Shown: piece after piece, positions 50,867 through 61,268 of the stretch | How the letters are laid out: every line of letters starts with the position of its first letter | Position numbering within the stretch: the first letter of the stretch is position 1 | Assembly: GCF_019550795.1 (NCBI RefSeq) | Contig: NZ_CP080545.1 | Location: forward strand, 2,375,501 to 2,439,500 | Length of the DNA: 64,000 nucleotides | Direction: 5' to 3' | Source: Paenibacillus sp. sptzw28 | GTDB lineage: Bacteria > Bacillota > Bacilli > Paenibacillales > Paenibacillaceae | Position numbers and translations under genes: made by a program | The notes under the pieces: generated by a model | The model's database searches: none | What the model saw: only the letters and a program-made list of their open reading frames with translations | What the model was told of the DNA's origin: nothing

Positions 50867-52065
50867 CGCACAGCCGCTCGAATAAGTGTCCGCCAAACCC
50901 AGACGGCATTGATAACGAACAGTGCCGCTGATGTAAGGAAGACGCCGCCGATACCGATCCAGCCCGATATTACCCCGCCGACAATCGGACCGATCATGTT
51001 GCCGAGACTGAGCGTGCTGCTGTTGAAGCTGTACGAGCGGCTCTCCATTCCGTCCGGCGTGAACCTGCGGATAAGCGCATTTACGGAAGGGATGAGGCCC
51101 CCGAGGAATATTCCCTGAATAAACCGGAACAGAAGAAGCTGCCACACCGACGTCGCCATAGCCTGGGGGATGAACAGAAGTGCAGCACCAATAAGCGAGA
51201 CGCCCAGCACGCGTTCTTGTCCGATCCGATCGCTCAGCCGCCCCAGAAGCGGAGAGGCAATCATATTTGAGAGTCCCGCCGCTGAACCAACGAAACCCGA
51301 CCAGAAAGCGAGATTAACGGTTGACCCGTGCAGCTGCTGAACATAGAGAGGCATCAGCGGCATCGGTCCGATCATCGCGAACTGGAGCAGAAAGGTTACG
51401 GCGAATAACGAGCTGAGCTGCGGTATCCGTCCGAGCAGCTTGAAGCCGTGGGCGATCGATACGTTCGGCCGTTTCGCGGCGGACGCGCGGTCGAAGCTTT
51501 CTTTGACGACAAACAAAGCCAGCAGCGATGCGAGAAACAACAGTGTCCCGGTCAGGTAGAAGATAGGACGGAAGCCGACCTGGTCGGCCAACAATCCGCC
51601 GATGAACGGTCCGAGTATCGTGCCCGCGATACCGCCGGACTGCAGCGTCCCCATCGCAAAGCCCATCCGGTCTTTCGGAGTCGTGGCGGATATGAGCGAA
51701 ATCGATGCAGGGTTAAAGCCGGAGATCGTCCCGTTCACCATCCGCAGCAGCAGCAGATGCCAGGGCGAGGTGGCAAAGCCCATGAGCGCCATTACGATCG
51801 CCATGCCGAACCCTGAACGCAGCAGCATCATTTTTCGCCCGTAACGGTCGGACAGCTTGCCCCATAGAGGCTGAAACAGGAAGGCTGTCACAAAGTTTCC
51901 CGCAAAAATAACGCCCGCCCACGTGGCGATTTCGTGCGGGTTCGTAAGTCCTATGCCTTCGGACTGCAAATACAGCGACATGAATGGAATAATCATCGTC
52001 ATTCCGGCCATAACGAGGAACTGTCCCACCCAAAGGACGGCCAGGTTCTTCTTCCATTGTTCCAT
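50845..52065 (-). CDS. MFS multidrug efflux transporter (MdtG-like)
   Basis: A protein of about 406 residues with twelve membrane helices. Motif A is WGKLSDRYGRKMMLLRSGFG (about 63-82) and GIAGTILGPFIGGLL is the drug-antiporter motif C. The ribosome site GGGAGGG fixes the start at MEQWKKN (ATG 52065); the frame is open to 52107. Related to the MFS at 19545-20783. Convergent with the ABC-F gene, another possible drug-resistance determinant. Confidence 0.88.
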   Translation of the reverse strand: MEQWKKNLAVLWVGQFLVMAGMTMIIPFMSLYLQSEGIGLTNPHEIATWAGVIFAGNFVTAFLFQPLWGKLSDRYGRKMMLLRSGFGMAIVMALMGFATSPWHLLLLRMVNGTISGFNPASISLISATTPKDRMGFAMGTLQSGGIAGTILGPFIGGLLADQVGFRPIFYLTGTLLFLASLLALFVVKESFDRASAAKRPNVSIAHGFKLLGRIPQLSSLFAVTFLLQFAMIGPMPLMPLYVQQLHGSTVNLAFWSGFVGSAAGLSNMIASPLLGRLSDRIGQERVLGVSLIGAALLFIPQAMATSVWQLLLFRFIQGIFLGGLIPSVNALIRRFTPDGMESRSYSFNSSTLSLGNMIGPIVGGVISGWIGIGGVFLTSAALFVINAVWVWRTLIRAAVRKYPAAQ

Positions 52066-52276
52066 AGTAAGGCCCTCCCGTCTTGCTGCTTGACTCATTA
52101 AACACAATAAAGACAGTATATCATAGAAGGGCAGCCCGCCACTCCCCCAAAAACCCGCTCTGAAAATCGGGTCAGATTTGGAATGCTTGTCAACGACGGC
52201 CGCTTACGAACAGCCGGGTGAAGCCGGACGATGCCCATTTGTCATACGATTGTCAATGATCGTCGAATGTTGACAG

Positions 52277-52305
52277 TTGTTACACCGCTGTAAAAAGGGC
52301 ATAAT
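52277..52305 (+). promoter_or_regulatory. Promoter of the hem operon
   Basis: TTGTTA (52277-52282), 17 bases, CATAAT (52300-52305), 43 bases before the hemE start. Confidence 0.5.
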
Positions 52306-52347
52306 GGAATGGAAACGATGGGAAAACAGTAGAAATGGGGAACGTCA

Positions 52348-53418
52348 ATGAGCTACAACGATCGGTTCATCCGCGCTTGCCGCAAGGAGCAAGTCGATCG
52401 CGTACCCGTCTGGTATATGCGACAAGCGGGGCGCTATGATCCCGAATACCGTAAAATAAAAGAGAAATATTCGCTGCTTGAAATATGCCGTCAGCCAGAG
52501 CTGGCAGCCGAGGTTACGCTTATGCCGGTGAAGAAGCTCGGTGTTGATGCGGCTATTTTGTATTCCGACATTATGAATCCGGTCGCATCGATCGGCATAG
52601 ATTTTGATATTGTGCCGAATGTCGGGCCGGTTATAGACAATCCGATCCGTACAGCCGCTGATGTGGCCAAGCTGAGACCGATCGATGTTGAGGGTGATTT
52701 GTCTCACGTTCTGGATACGATTCGTATATTGGACCGCGAGCTTGATGTGCCGCTTATCACCTTTGCGGGAGCGCCCTTTACAATAGCGAGCTACTTGATT
52801 GAAGGTCGTCCGTCCAAATCCTACATACGGACCAAATCGCTTATGTACGGCGATCCGGCGGTATGGCATCAGCTGATGGATAAACTTGGCGACATGGTTA
52901 TTGCTTACCTGCGTGCCCATATGGCGGCGGGGGGCAAAGCGTTCCAGCTGTTCGACAGCTGGGTCGGTGCGCTCGCGCCCGACGATTTCCGGCGGTTCGT
53001 GCTGCCTACGATCGAGCGGATTTTCGATGAGCTGTCCGACCTGCCGCAGCCGAAAATATATTTTCCCGGAGTTGCTTCAGGCGAGCTGCTTCCGACTCTT
53101 GGCTCGGTAAAGGCTGATGTGATCGGACTCGACTGGCGCGTGCCGATTACAGAGGGGCGGCGCCGTCTGGGCGGAGGTTTCGCGGTGCAGGGCAACCTCG
53201 ATCCTTATGTGCTTACCGCGCCTATGGATGTCGTGAAATCTTACGCAAAAGGGATTATTGATGAGGGTATCGCGCAGCCGGGATTTATTTTCAACCTTGG
53301 CCATGGATTGTTTCCGGAAGCTTCACTTGACAAGCTGCGCGAGCTGACCTCATATATTCATAAGTATTCGGCGGAAGCGATTGCCGGGTCGAAGCGGGAG
53401 GAAGCGCGTCATGCCTGA
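52348..53418 (+). CDS. hemE: Uroporphyrinogen decarboxylase
   Basis: A 356-residue enzyme converting uroporphyrinogen III to coproporphyrinogen III. Signatures are PVWYMRQAGRYDPEYR (about 18-33), DAAILYSDIMNP (about 67-78) and QLFDSWVGAL near 203. First gene of hemEHY; hemH overlaps its end by eight bases. Confidence 0.96.
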   Translation: MSYNDRFIRACRKEQVDRVPVWYMRQAGRYDPEYRKIKEKYSLLEICRQPELAAEVTLMPVKKLGVDAAILYSDIMNPVASIGIDFDIVPNVGPVIDNPIRTAADVAKLRPIDVEGDLSHVLDTIRILDRELDVPLITFAGAPFTIASYLIEGRPSKSYIRTKSLMYGDPAVWHQLMDKLGDMVIAYLRAHMAAGGKAFQLFDSWVGALAPDDFRRFVLPTIERIFDELSDLPQPKIYFPGVASGELLPTLGSVKADVIGLDWRVPITEGRRRLGGGFAVQGNLDPYVLTAPMDVVKSYAKGIIDEGIAQPGFIFNLGHGLFPEASLDKLRELTSYIHKYSAEAIAGSKREEARHA

Positions 53419-54337
53419 CCTTAAAATCGGGGTGCTTGTCATGTCTTACGGAACGCCGGAGAGCATGGACGGCATTGAAGAATATTACACCCATATCAGG
53501 AGGGGACACCCTCCTACAACGGAGCAGCTCGCCGAGCTGAGCGGCCGCTACGAGGCAGTCGTGGGCGGCGTCTTCCCGCTTCGGGAGAACACGAACCGGC
53601 AGGTGGCCGGGCTTCAGGAGAAGCTGGATACAATTGCGCCGGGGCGCTACGTTTGTTATCAAGGATTAAAGCATGCGCGGCCATATATTGAGGATGGTGT
53701 CGCCGCAATGTTCAAAGACGGCATTCGCACGGCGATCGGTATCGTTCTGGCGCCGCATTACTCGGTTATGAGCGTTGGCGGTTATATCAAGCGCGCTCGG
53801 GAAAAAGCGGATGAGCTTGGCCTGGAAATGACTTTTGTGGAGAGCTACCATTTACATCCTAAGCTGATCGAAGCGCTTGTGCACCGGGTGAAATCGGCGC
53901 TTGATGTATTTGACCGTACGCGGCCTTTAAAAGTGCTGTTCAGCGCCCACAGTCTCCCGGAGAAAATCAGGGAGATGAACGATCCTTACGAACGCCAGCT
54001 GAACGAAACCTCAGCTGCGGTTGCCGAAGGTGCAGGCGTGTCCGACTGGCAGTTTACATGGCAGAGCGCAGGCCGAACGCGCGAGCCGTGGCTCGGACCG
54101 GATATTCTGGAAACGCTGGCGGAAGCAGGCGAGAGGGGATACAAGCAGGTGCTCTCCGCTCCGATCGGCTTTGTGTCCGATCATTTAGAGGTGCTGTACG
54201 ATCTCGATATCGAAGCACAAGCGGCAGCGCGGGAAATCGGAGTTAAGTTTGAGCGGATTCAGATGCTGAATACCGATCCACTTTATATGGACACGCTTGC
54301 GGAATCGGTACGAACTCAGGATAAATGGCCATTTTAG
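53411..54337 (+). CDS. hemH: Coproporphyrin III / protoporphyrin ferrochelatase
   Basis: About 308 residues. It inserts iron into the porphyrin; in Gram-positive bacteria the substrate is coproporphyrin III (CpfC). Visible parts are GVLVMSYGTPESMDGIEEYY, the catalytic His in LAPHYS, and LFSAHSLPEKI. Start ATG 53411 behind GGGAGGAAG, inside the end of hemE. The upstream in-frame start at 53381 has no ribosome site. Confidence 0.95.
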   Translation: MPDLKIGVLVMSYGTPESMDGIEEYYTHIRRGHPPTTEQLAELSGRYEAVVGGVFPLRENTNRQVAGLQEKLDTIAPGRYVCYQGLKHARPYIEDGVAAMFKDGIRTAIGIVLAPHYSVMSVGGYIKRAREKADELGLEMTFVESYHLHPKLIEALVHRVKSALDVFDRTRPLKVLFSAHSLPEKIREMNDPYERQLNETSAAVAEGAGVSDWQFTWQSAGRTREPWLGPDILETLAEAGERGYKQVLSAPIGFVSDHLEVLYDLDIEAQAAAREIGVKFERIQMLNTDPLYMDTLAESVRTQDKWPF

Positions 54338-54391
54338 GTTGTCATATCATGTATAGAAAGCGGCACATGCAGGAAGAGGAGATGAACGCGA

Positions 54392-55918
54392 ATGCGGGGA
54401 AGCGGACAACCTGATCGATTAGTCGTCATTGGCGGCGGGATCAGCGGACTGAGCTCCGCTTTTTATTTGCTGCGGGAAGCGGAGAAACGCGGACGCAGCA
54501 TACAGGTTACTATCGTTGACCCGGCGGAGCGGTTAGGCGGCAAGGTCAACACGTTAAAACGGGACGGCTTCGTTATCGAGAGAGGGCCGGATTCTTTCCT
54601 GGCCCGTAAGACGCCGATTATCGATCTGGCTTATGATCTCGGTATCGAGCATGAGCTTGTCGGCACCAACCCGGGGGCCAAGAAAACATATATCCTTCAT
54701 CGAGGCAAGCTGTACCCGATGCCGACGGGTCTGGTTCTGGGAATACCGACGGAAATTACACCATTTGCAAAGACCGGCTTACTCTCGTGGCCCGGGAAGC
54801 TGCGCGCTCTGCTGGATTTTGTGCTTCCTGCCCGCAGGGAGGAAGGTGACGAGTCGCTTGGCGATTTTCTGTCGCGCCGTCTGGGCGACGAAGTGATGGA
54901 ACGGGTGGCCGAGCCCCTCCTTGCCGGGATCTATGCGGGCGATTTGCGCAAGCTGAGCCTGCAGTCGACATTCCCGCAGTTCCGCGAAGCGGAAAGAAAG
55001 CATGGGAGCCTAATCCGGGGAATGCGGGCGAACAAGAGAAAGGCAGCTGCAGCTGCGGCTTCCGGAGCAGCCAATCTGCCTCCACAGCTTCGCAGCAGCA
55101 TGTTTCTCACATTTAAAGGCGGACTGGCTACGATGATTAATGCGCTGGATAGCGCGCTTTCCGGCGTGGAACGAAAGCTCGGTATCAAAGCGGTAGCCTT
55201 TCGAATTAACGAGCCTGATATCGGAGAAGACGGGGATAGCTTATATTTGCCGGATTCCGGCGCAGGTACGGAAGCTGGCGGACAACCTCCGGCACCTTAC
55301 GAAATTCTCCTAAGCAGCGGCGAGATACTGGGGGCGGACGGTATTGTCATAACCGCACCGGCTTATGACGCTGCGGAACTGCTCGAGCCTCATATGGAAA
55401 CAGCGGCACTGCATGCCGTACGTTACGTCTCGGTCGCCAATGTTGTCATGGCTTTCGACAAGGAGACCTTCGGTCTTGAATTTGACGGGTCGGGGTTCGT
55501 TATTCCCCGGTCCGAAGGTACCACTATTACGGCTTGCACCTGGACATCCGCCAAGTGGCTGCATTCGAGCCCGGGCGATAAAGTGCTGCTTCGCTGCTAT
55601 GTCGGCCGTTCCGGAGACGAAGAAGTCGTCGATCTGCCGGATGATCAGCTGACCGAAGCGGTTCGACGCGATATCCGCGAAATCATGGGAATCACTGCGG
55701 TGCCCTTGTTTACGGAAATCACACGGCTGCATCGTTCCATGCCGCAATATCCCGTCGGACATACGCAGCAGGTTGCTTCCCTGCGCGCATCCATGGCCGC
55801 TCAAATGCCAGGCGTTTGGGTGACAGGCGCCGCGTTCGACGGCGTGGGCTTACCTGATTGTATCCGCCAGGGCAAAGAAGCGGCAGCGCGTGTCTATGAA
55901 GCGCTTAGCCGCAGTTAA
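54392..55918 (+). CDS. hemY: Coproporphyrinogen III oxidase (HemY type)
   Basis: A 508-residue FAD oxidase with the dinucleotide motif VVIGGGISGLSSAFYLLREA at the start, RLGGKVNT near 51 and a C-terminal GVGLPDCIRQGKEAA closing the FAD site. HemY of Firmicutes oxidises coproporphyrinogen III to coproporphyrin III before iron insertion. An Ala-rich insert (KAAAAAASGAANLPP, about 213-227) is unusual but harmless-looking. Confidence 0.94.
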   Translation: MRGSGQPDRLVVIGGGISGLSSAFYLLREAEKRGRSIQVTIVDPAERLGGKVNTLKRDGFVIERGPDSFLARKTPIIDLAYDLGIEHELVGTNPGAKKTYILHRGKLYPMPTGLVLGIPTEITPFAKTGLLSWPGKLRALLDFVLPARREEGDESLGDFLSRRLGDEVMERVAEPLLAGIYAGDLRKLSLQSTFPQFREAERKHGSLIRGMRANKRKAAAAAASGAANLPPQLRSSMFLTFKGGLATMINALDSALSGVERKLGIKAVAFRINEPDIGEDGDSLYLPDSGAGTEAGGQPPAPYEILLSSGEILGADGIVITAPAYDAAELLEPHMETAALHAVRYVSVANVVMAFDKETFGLEFDGSGFVIPRSEGTTITACTWTSAKWLHSSPGDKVLLRCYVGRSGDEEVVDLPDDQLTEAVRRDIREIMGITAVPLFTEITRLHRSMPQYPVGHTQQVASLRASMAAQMPGVWVTGAAFDGVGLPDCIRQGKEAAARVYEALSRS

Positions 55919-55924
55919 AGTAAG

Positions 55925-55968
55925 AAAGGGACAGCGAAAGCCAATTGGCTTTCGCTGTCCCTTTTTAT
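55925..55968 (+). terminator. Terminator of hemEHY
   Basis: AAAGGGACAGCGAAAGCC-aatt-GGCTTTCGCTGTCCCTTT, perfect 18-bp stem plus T run. Confidence 0.92.
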
Positions 55969-56018
55969 TTTGCCGAAATTTTCGATGAGGAGCGGCTCTA
56001 AGCCTGCCGGCGAACGGA

Positions 56019-56558
56019 TCAATCGAGTGGCAGATCCATGTTTCCTTCACGTTCCGCCTGCTTCCGGTGAGCGATCCTGCTGCTGGCCGACGAAGCAATG
56101 GCGCCGATAATATCGTCAAGGAACGTATGACACTGCGCTCCCTCTTTGTCATTCAGTTTTTTCAAAATGCCCGGTTTGAGCTTATCGACATAGCCAAAGT
56201 TGGTGAACCCGATGCTGCCGTATACATTCACAATGGAAAGCGCCAAAATCTCGTCGCAGCCGTATAAACCTTCGTCGTTCTCGATCATTTCCTGGAGCGG
56301 CGGCATCAGCTTGCCTTCTTCAGCCAGCAGATCGAGCTGAATGCCGGTGAGCACCGCATTCTGGACCTCGCGTTTGGAGAGTACGGCTTGAACGTAAAGC
56401 TCGCACTCCTCGATAGTCAGCTCCGGGTAGTAATCCTTTTGCAAGAACATAACGAGCTCGGCGATTTGCTTCGTTGTTACACCGCGTTTGGCGAGCCATT
56501 CGTTCGTGGCTGAGGCGACTTTTTCACTGTTTAAGCTGTACAATTTCGATTTGGACAT
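56019..56558 (-). CDS. Phosphatidylglycerophosphatase A-like protein (YutG-like)
   Basis: A 179-residue protein of the PgpA fold family. The C-terminal half has DEILALSIVNVYGSIGFTNF, then GYVDKLKPG and HTFLDDIIGAIASS, the acidic residues expected to bind the metal. Similar to B. subtilis YutG. It may dephosphorylate phosphatidylglycerophosphate. It lacks the several membrane helices of proteobacterial PgpA. Confidence 0.82.
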   Translation of the reverse strand: MSKSKLYSLNSEKVASATNEWLAKRGVTTKQIAELVMFLQKDYYPELTIEECELYVQAVLSKREVQNAVLTGIQLDLLAEEGKLMPPLQEMIENDEGLYGCDEILALSIVNVYGSIGFTNFGYVDKLKPGILKKLNDKEGAQCHTFLDDIIGAIASSASSRIAHRKQAEREGNMDLPLD

Positions 56559-56707
56559 ATGGACTCACCTCTTGTCTCGAAATGGTGGACAAAACTGGTC
56601 TAATTGATAGGAAGGGCTCGTATACATAGTACTACAAAAGACGAACTTGTACCAAATGAATACCAATTACATGAATGCCAACCAATTAACGGGGAGGAAA
56701 AAACGAC

Positions 56708-57763
56708 ATGAATTACTATCGCCTGTTTCGCCGGGCTGCGCTCGCCGGAGCGCTGGCGCTGCCCATCCTGACCACCGGCTGCGGTTTATTCTCGCAAGAA
56801 GCGAGCAAATCGATTGATCCGCCGCAAACCGGTGCGCAAAACGTCGACAGCATGATTAATACCGCACAGACCGCCGCACAGGGCGATCAGACACAAATGA
56901 CGGTATACCTGAAGGACGATAACGGTATGCTCGCTCCGGTTACCGTACAAGCCGCACTGGGAGCCGGAGAAAAAGCCGGCCAGAAAGCGCTCGAAATGAT
57001 GGTAGACGGCGGTCCATACGCGAATGAACTGCCGGAAGGCTTCCAAGCGGTACTTCCGAAAGGGACTCAAGTTAAGGGTTTCAACATTGTGGCTGACCAG
57101 AAGTTGGCAATAGTCGATTTCTCGAAAGCGTTCGAGGATTATAACGCAGCGGACGAACGGCATATGGTTGAAGCGGTCACATGGACATTAACCGGAATGG
57201 AAGGCATCCAGAAGGTGCAGATTTGGCTGGAAGGACAGAAGCTGAACGAAATGCCGGTTGACGGCATGCCTATCGATCAGCCGCTGACCCGTGCGGTGGG
57301 CATTAATCTCGAGGCGGCGGACGGAGTCAATAATTACAGCCAGACAACGCCGGTCACGTTGTATTTCTCTGCCGTCACGCCAAATGACCAGATGTATTTC
57401 GTACCTGTCACCCGGCTCGTAAACCGGTCTGATAACCGGGCGAAAGCGGCTATCCAGCAGATGATCAGCGGCCCTGCCGACTCCCGCCAGCTTACCGCCG
57501 TCATGACGCCGGACGTCGTAGTCAACAGCGTCACCAAGAAGAACGACGTCGTAACCATCGATTTGCAGGATAACTCTTATCAAGAAGGGCAGCAGGAGCC
57601 GGCTGAAATGCTGCAGGCTATCGTTCTCGCATTGACTGAGAATACAGGCGCCGCCAAGGTCCAAATCAAGCTGAACGGAAAAACCGACATTAAGGATACC
57701 AACAATCAATCATACAGTCAGCCTGTGAGCGCCCCGCAGCATGTCAACGCGTTCAAGTCTTAA
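56708..57763 (+). CDS. gerM: GerMN-domain lipoprotein
   Basis: A 351-residue exported lipoprotein: a signal with lipobox-like LTTGC (Cys near 25), then two GerMN domains (about 60-185 and 215-340), each with VTVQAALGAGEKAGQKAL-type or TRLVNRSDNRAKAAIQQMI-type start and the IVDFSKAF / TIDLQDN strand. B. subtilis GerM acts in the septal peptidoglycan machinery of sporulation and in germination. Single gene with ribosome site GGGGAGG. Confidence 0.88.
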   Translation: MNYYRLFRRAALAGALALPILTTGCGLFSQEASKSIDPPQTGAQNVDSMINTAQTAAQGDQTQMTVYLKDDNGMLAPVTVQAALGAGEKAGQKALEMMVDGGPYANELPEGFQAVLPKGTQVKGFNIVADQKLAIVDFSKAFEDYNAADERHMVEAVTWTLTGMEGIQKVQIWLEGQKLNEMPVDGMPIDQPLTRAVGINLEAADGVNNYSQTTPVTLYFSAVTPNDQMYFVPVTRLVNRSDNRAKAAIQQMISGPADSRQLTAVMTPDVVVNSVTKKNDVVTIDLQDNSYQEGQQEPAEMLQAIVLALTENTGAAKVQIKLNGKTDIKDTNNQSYSQPVSAPQHVNAFKS

Positions 57764-57801
57764 TATAATGCACCGACAGCGCTGCAGTGCATAACGCAAC
57801 G

Positions 57802-57836
57802 CAAGAAGCCTGCCGAGGTTATCGGCAGGCTTCTTC
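57802..57836 (+). terminator. Terminator after gerM
   Basis: AAGAAGCCTGCCGA-ggtta-TCGGCAGGCTTCTT, bidirectional. Confidence 0.85.
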
Positions 57837-57884
57837 GAACTAAAAAAGCTATGAGGTTTGAAAATCCATTCTTTTACGGAATTA

Positions 57885-59140
57885 TCAATACACCGCTTCC
57901 TTATTGCCGGCATTATCCTCGCTGTAAAAGTCCAAATTGCCCGAGCCATACAAAACGAAAGGGTCGGTATAGACGGTCCACGCGCCTTTATTAATTCGGT
58001 AATAAGTTATTTTTACGCCGGACGAATTATCTGTAGCGGTCAAAGTGACGGTATAGCCTTTGATGTATTTTTTGCCCCCTTCGTTGACCCAGTTTGGCTT
58101 GACAGAGTATTTGGTTATGGGGGCAGCATTGTCAGGTGCAGGTGCTGACATGGAGGATTGCAGGATTGTTCCAGCCTTACCCACCGCCACAAAGGTGCGG
58201 TATCCGTAAGCGATGCCTTGAAGATCTAGCGTAGCGCCGGAAGAGCGACTCGTCCAGTTAATTCCATCAGGGGATGTCAGAATCGTTCCATCTTCACCCG
58301 TCACGATATATGAACCATTTCCGTATGCGATTTCATTTAAATATTTTGATGTGCCCGACTGGCGGCTTGTCCAGGTTGTTCCGTCAGCGGATGCCAGAAT
58401 CGTTCCGGATCTCCCCACCGCCAAGAATATGCCGTTGACGTACGCCACCCCGTCTAGCGGTTCTATGGTGCCAGACTCGCATTTAGTCCAGTTCCTTCCA
58501 TCCAGGGAGTTGTAAACCATTCCACCCTCGCCTGTCTTTACGAATTTGCCGCCGCCATATGCAATGTCAAGAAAATTGCTGTCCCAGTTAACGGTATATT
58601 CACTGATCTTGAATCCGTAATTGTGTCTCCATTAAGTGTCGTTGTCGATAATAATACGATGGTCGTATCTGCAGGATACGCCCGAAATACTTTTTTGCCA
58701 GATACCAGGAAATTTCCATTGCCGTAAGTGATACTGCTTTGAATAAAACGAATAAAAGGTCGATAGTCAACCGGGTCTAACGAGGATCCGACCAGATAAC
58801 TAATCTTCCATGACGTTCCGTCACTGGATGTCAGAAATACGCCATCCTTATTCATCGCTACGAACCTGCCGTTGCCAAAAGCGACATCTACAAGATCATA
58901 CGGAATGCCGGACGGGCGGCTAACCCAGTTTGATCCGTCTCCGGAGGTCAATATTGTTCCGCGACTTCCTACTGCCACAAACGTGCCGTTGCCGTAAGTA
59001 ACAGCAGAAAGATCGTAGCCGGCTGGCAGCGGATTACGGGGATGCCACTCGTCAAGGACATCGGCGGAGGCATAAGACGGTATGATTCCTGACAAAAGAA
59101 GAACAAATACAAGTACTAATGAAAACCTTCGATTATTCAT
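57885..59140 (-). pseudogene. Secreted BNR/YVTN-like beta-propeller protein, frame broken
   Basis: The first part (59140-58538) has a signal peptide (about 1-27) and repeats of about 38 residues with the pattern YGNGTFVAVGSRGTILTSGDG..W..R.SG. The second part (up to 57885) continues them in another frame, followed by a C-terminal TLTATDNSSGVKITYYRINK-type bacterial surface domain. In all about seven repeats can be counted, enough for one propeller. The joint lies near 58585-58625, where the reading switches by one base. It is a frameshifted gene, a phase-variable locus or a sequencing error. Confidence 0.7.
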
Positions 59141-59755
59141 ACTTTTACTTCACACCCTTCTCTCTCGAAACTGGGATTGTTGAAGCGCCATCCCCGTCTT
59201 GCACCATGAACAGGATGGTGTGTTGAGGCGGAATAATGAAAAGTCGAAGGAATGAATCGTTTGGGGATGGCTTGTATCTTACTATATTATGTCACTATGA
59301 ACTTTTTATGGTAATCATACTTTAGGCCTATATTTGTTAATCATTACAATTAATAATAAATAATGTTATTCGACATATTTATGAAAGTATATCGATCGAT
59401 TGACAATCCATAGTTCGGTTTATTGTACTTTTTGTCAACTTTAATCGGAAGAATACTAGAGTCCAGCTATTATTGAAGGAAGCGAATGTTGGCCAAAGCT
59501 CTTAATTCGCGGGAAGTAAAAAATAAATCGAGGGCAAGTATAAAGAATCGCTCGAACCGGCATTTTAAGAATCGAGAACGTCCCCAAGGAGCGTCTTCCG
59601 CCATATTAGGGCAGTCGGCGCTTATTTGAATCGGGCAATAAGGACACGGAAGGTGCTTTTCTCTCCTGTGTTTGGTAAAATGGGATGAATTAAACTGCAG
59701 CCGCGTAACAGGGCAGGCGGGTAACATGCTGCATACAGATGGAGGATTACTTTAA
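59141..59755. other. Long intergenic region upstream of rph
   Basis: 615 bases. The left half is very AT-rich (59280-59460) and includes TTGACA-like hexamers but no convincing promoter pair. The right half holds one possible small basic ORF (59486-59629). The rph ribosome site GGAGG lies at the right edge. Confidence 0.4.
59486..59629 (+). CDS. Possible small basic protein (47 aa)
   Basis: ATG 59486 has GAAGGAAG at proper distance. The product is rich in Asn, Arg, Lys and Ser (NKSRASIKNRSNRHFKNRER), like small DNA- or spore-associated proteins. No family recognised; a longer Cys-containing frame runs opposite to it. Confidence 0.3.
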   Translation: MLAKALNSREVKNKSRASIKNRSNRHFKNRERPQGASSAILGQSALI

Positions 59756-60502
59756 ATGAGAACTGACGGACGGCAAGAGAACCAGCTGCGGCCGGTTACA
59801 ATAACGATGAATCCGAATAAATATGCGGAAGGCTCGGTGCTGATCGAATTCGGCGATACGAAGGTGCTGTGCACCGCATCGGTAGAAGAACGAGTGCCGC
59901 CCTTTATGAAAGGACAGGGGAAAGGCTGGATTAACGCCGAATACGCCATGCTGCCCCGCGCCACCCAAGTACGCAATCAACGTGAATCGGCCAAGGGCAA
60001 GCTGACAGGGCGAACGATGGAGATTCAAAGGCTGATCGGACGCGCCCTTCGTTCGGTTGTCGATCTTCAAGCGCTTGGCGAGCGTACAATTACGCTGGAC
60101 TGCGATGTTATCCAGGCGGACGGCGGTACAAGGACGACTTCGATAACCGGCGCGTTTGTGGCACTGGCGATCGCGGTACATAGGATTTCCAAAACAGTCG
60201 ATTATGCAAAATATCCGATAACCGATTTCCTGGCTTCTGTAAGTGTTGGTGTCATACAGGAGAGAACGCTGCTTGACCTGAACTATGAGGAAGATTCGAA
60301 AGCGAAGGTCGACATGAACGTGGTCATGACGGGAGCAGGCAAATTTGTCGAGGTTCAGGGGACGGGCGAAGAATCGCCGTTTACCCGGCAGGAATTGGAC
60401 GGACTGCTCGGTTTGGCCGAAGAGGGAATCCAGTCGCTGATCGCGAAACAACGGGACGTACTTGGGCCGATCGGCAGCCGGATCGGTATGACTCAAGCAT
60501 GA
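59756..60502 (+). CDS. rph: Ribonuclease PH
   Basis: A 248-residue phosphate-dependent 3' exoribonuclease for tRNA ends. Signatures are [14 protein letters not shown] at the start, [20 protein letters not shown], RGWIxAEY-like [15 protein letters not shown] and [20 protein letters not shown]. Followed by rdgB with ATGA overlap, the usual Bacillales pair. Confidence 0.96.
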   Translation: MRTDGRQENQLRPVTITMNPNKYAEGSVLIEFGDTKVLCTASVEERVPPFMKGQGKGWINAEYAMLPRATQVRNQRESAKGKLTGRTMEIQRLIGRALRSVVDLQALGERTITLDCDVIQADGGTRTTSITGAFVALAIAVHRISKTVDYAKYPITDFLASVSVGVIQERTLLDLNYEEDSKAKVDMNVVMTGAGKFVEVQGTGEESPFTRQELDGLLGLAEEGIQSLIAKQRDVLGPIGSRIGMTQA

Positions 60503-61128
60503 AGCCCGGCGATACGATTGTTGTAGCGACGAAAAATGCCGGGAAAGTAAGAGAGTTTGCCCATGCATTCGGGAAGCTTGGCATGAATGTCGTCAGTATG
60601 TTTGATTATCCGGACCTGCCGGATATCGTGGAGGATGGCAGCACTTTCGCCGAGAACGCCCGCAAGAAGGCTCGGGCCGTCGGGGAAGCGCTCGGGCTTC
60701 CGGCGCTTGCGGACGATTCAGGGCTGGAGGTGGAAGTGCTCGGAGGTCAGCCGGGTGTTTATTCGGCGCGTTATGCCGGGCCTGAAGCAAGCGATGCCCG
60801 CAATAATACGAAGCTGCTGGACGAGCTTTCGAAGATAACAGCGGCTTCGAACCGGCTTGAAGACGGAATGAAGCTCCTTAGTGAAGCGAGGTTCGTATGT
60901 GCTCTCGCTTTGTACGATCCATCCGGCAGCACGTTCACCGAGGCTGAAGGCTATGTGGCCGGCAGCATTACCGATAAGCCCAGAGGAGATGGCGGCTTCG
61001 GCTACGATCCGCTGTTCTGGCTGTCATCTTTTCACAAAACGATGGCTGAGCTGACGACAGAGGAGAAACAGGCGATCAGCCACCGCGGCGCTGCGCTGTC
61101 ATCCCTGCTTAAGAAGCTGAAAGCCTAA
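60499..61128 (+). CDS. rdgB: XTP/dITP pyrophosphatase
   Basis: A 209-residue Ham1-type enzyme that removes non-canonical purine triphosphates. [34 protein letters not shown] and [12 protein letters not shown] are clear. The middle has a slightly long loop ([13 protein letters not shown]). It overlaps rph by four bases. Confidence 0.95.
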   Translation: MKPGDTIVVATKNAGKVREFAHAFGKLGMNVVSMFDYPDLPDIVEDGSTFAENARKKARAVGEALGLPALADDSGLEVEVLGGQPGVYSARYAGPEASDARNNTKLLDELSKITAASNRLEDGMKLLSEARFVCALALYDPSGSTFTEAEGYVAGSITDKPRGDGGFGYDPLFWLSSFHKTMAELTTEEKQAISHRGAALSSLLKKLKA

Positions 61129-61178
61129 GGCAGTCTGGTTTGCCAAAATCGCTGCACCGTTCGTGCTTAAATATGAGA

Positions 61179-61223
61179 GAAGCCCCGAAGCATGCGCTGC
61201 CAGCGCTTGTCTCGGGGCTTTAT
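61179..61223 (+). terminator. Terminator after rdgB
   Basis: AGCCCCGA / TCGGGGCT with an inner GCGCTG/CAGCGC stem, followed by TTTAT. Confidence 0.7.
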
Positions 61224-61268
61224 CAATTGCTGCACGGCGCGGCTGCCGCTCGGGGGATTCCGCCGCTG

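Noticed and set aside
59470..59727. 85-codon minus-strand ORF with CPYCPIQ
   Set aside because: The cysteine pair looked tempting, but there is no ribosome site upstream of its ATG and it lies opposite the rph promoter region.
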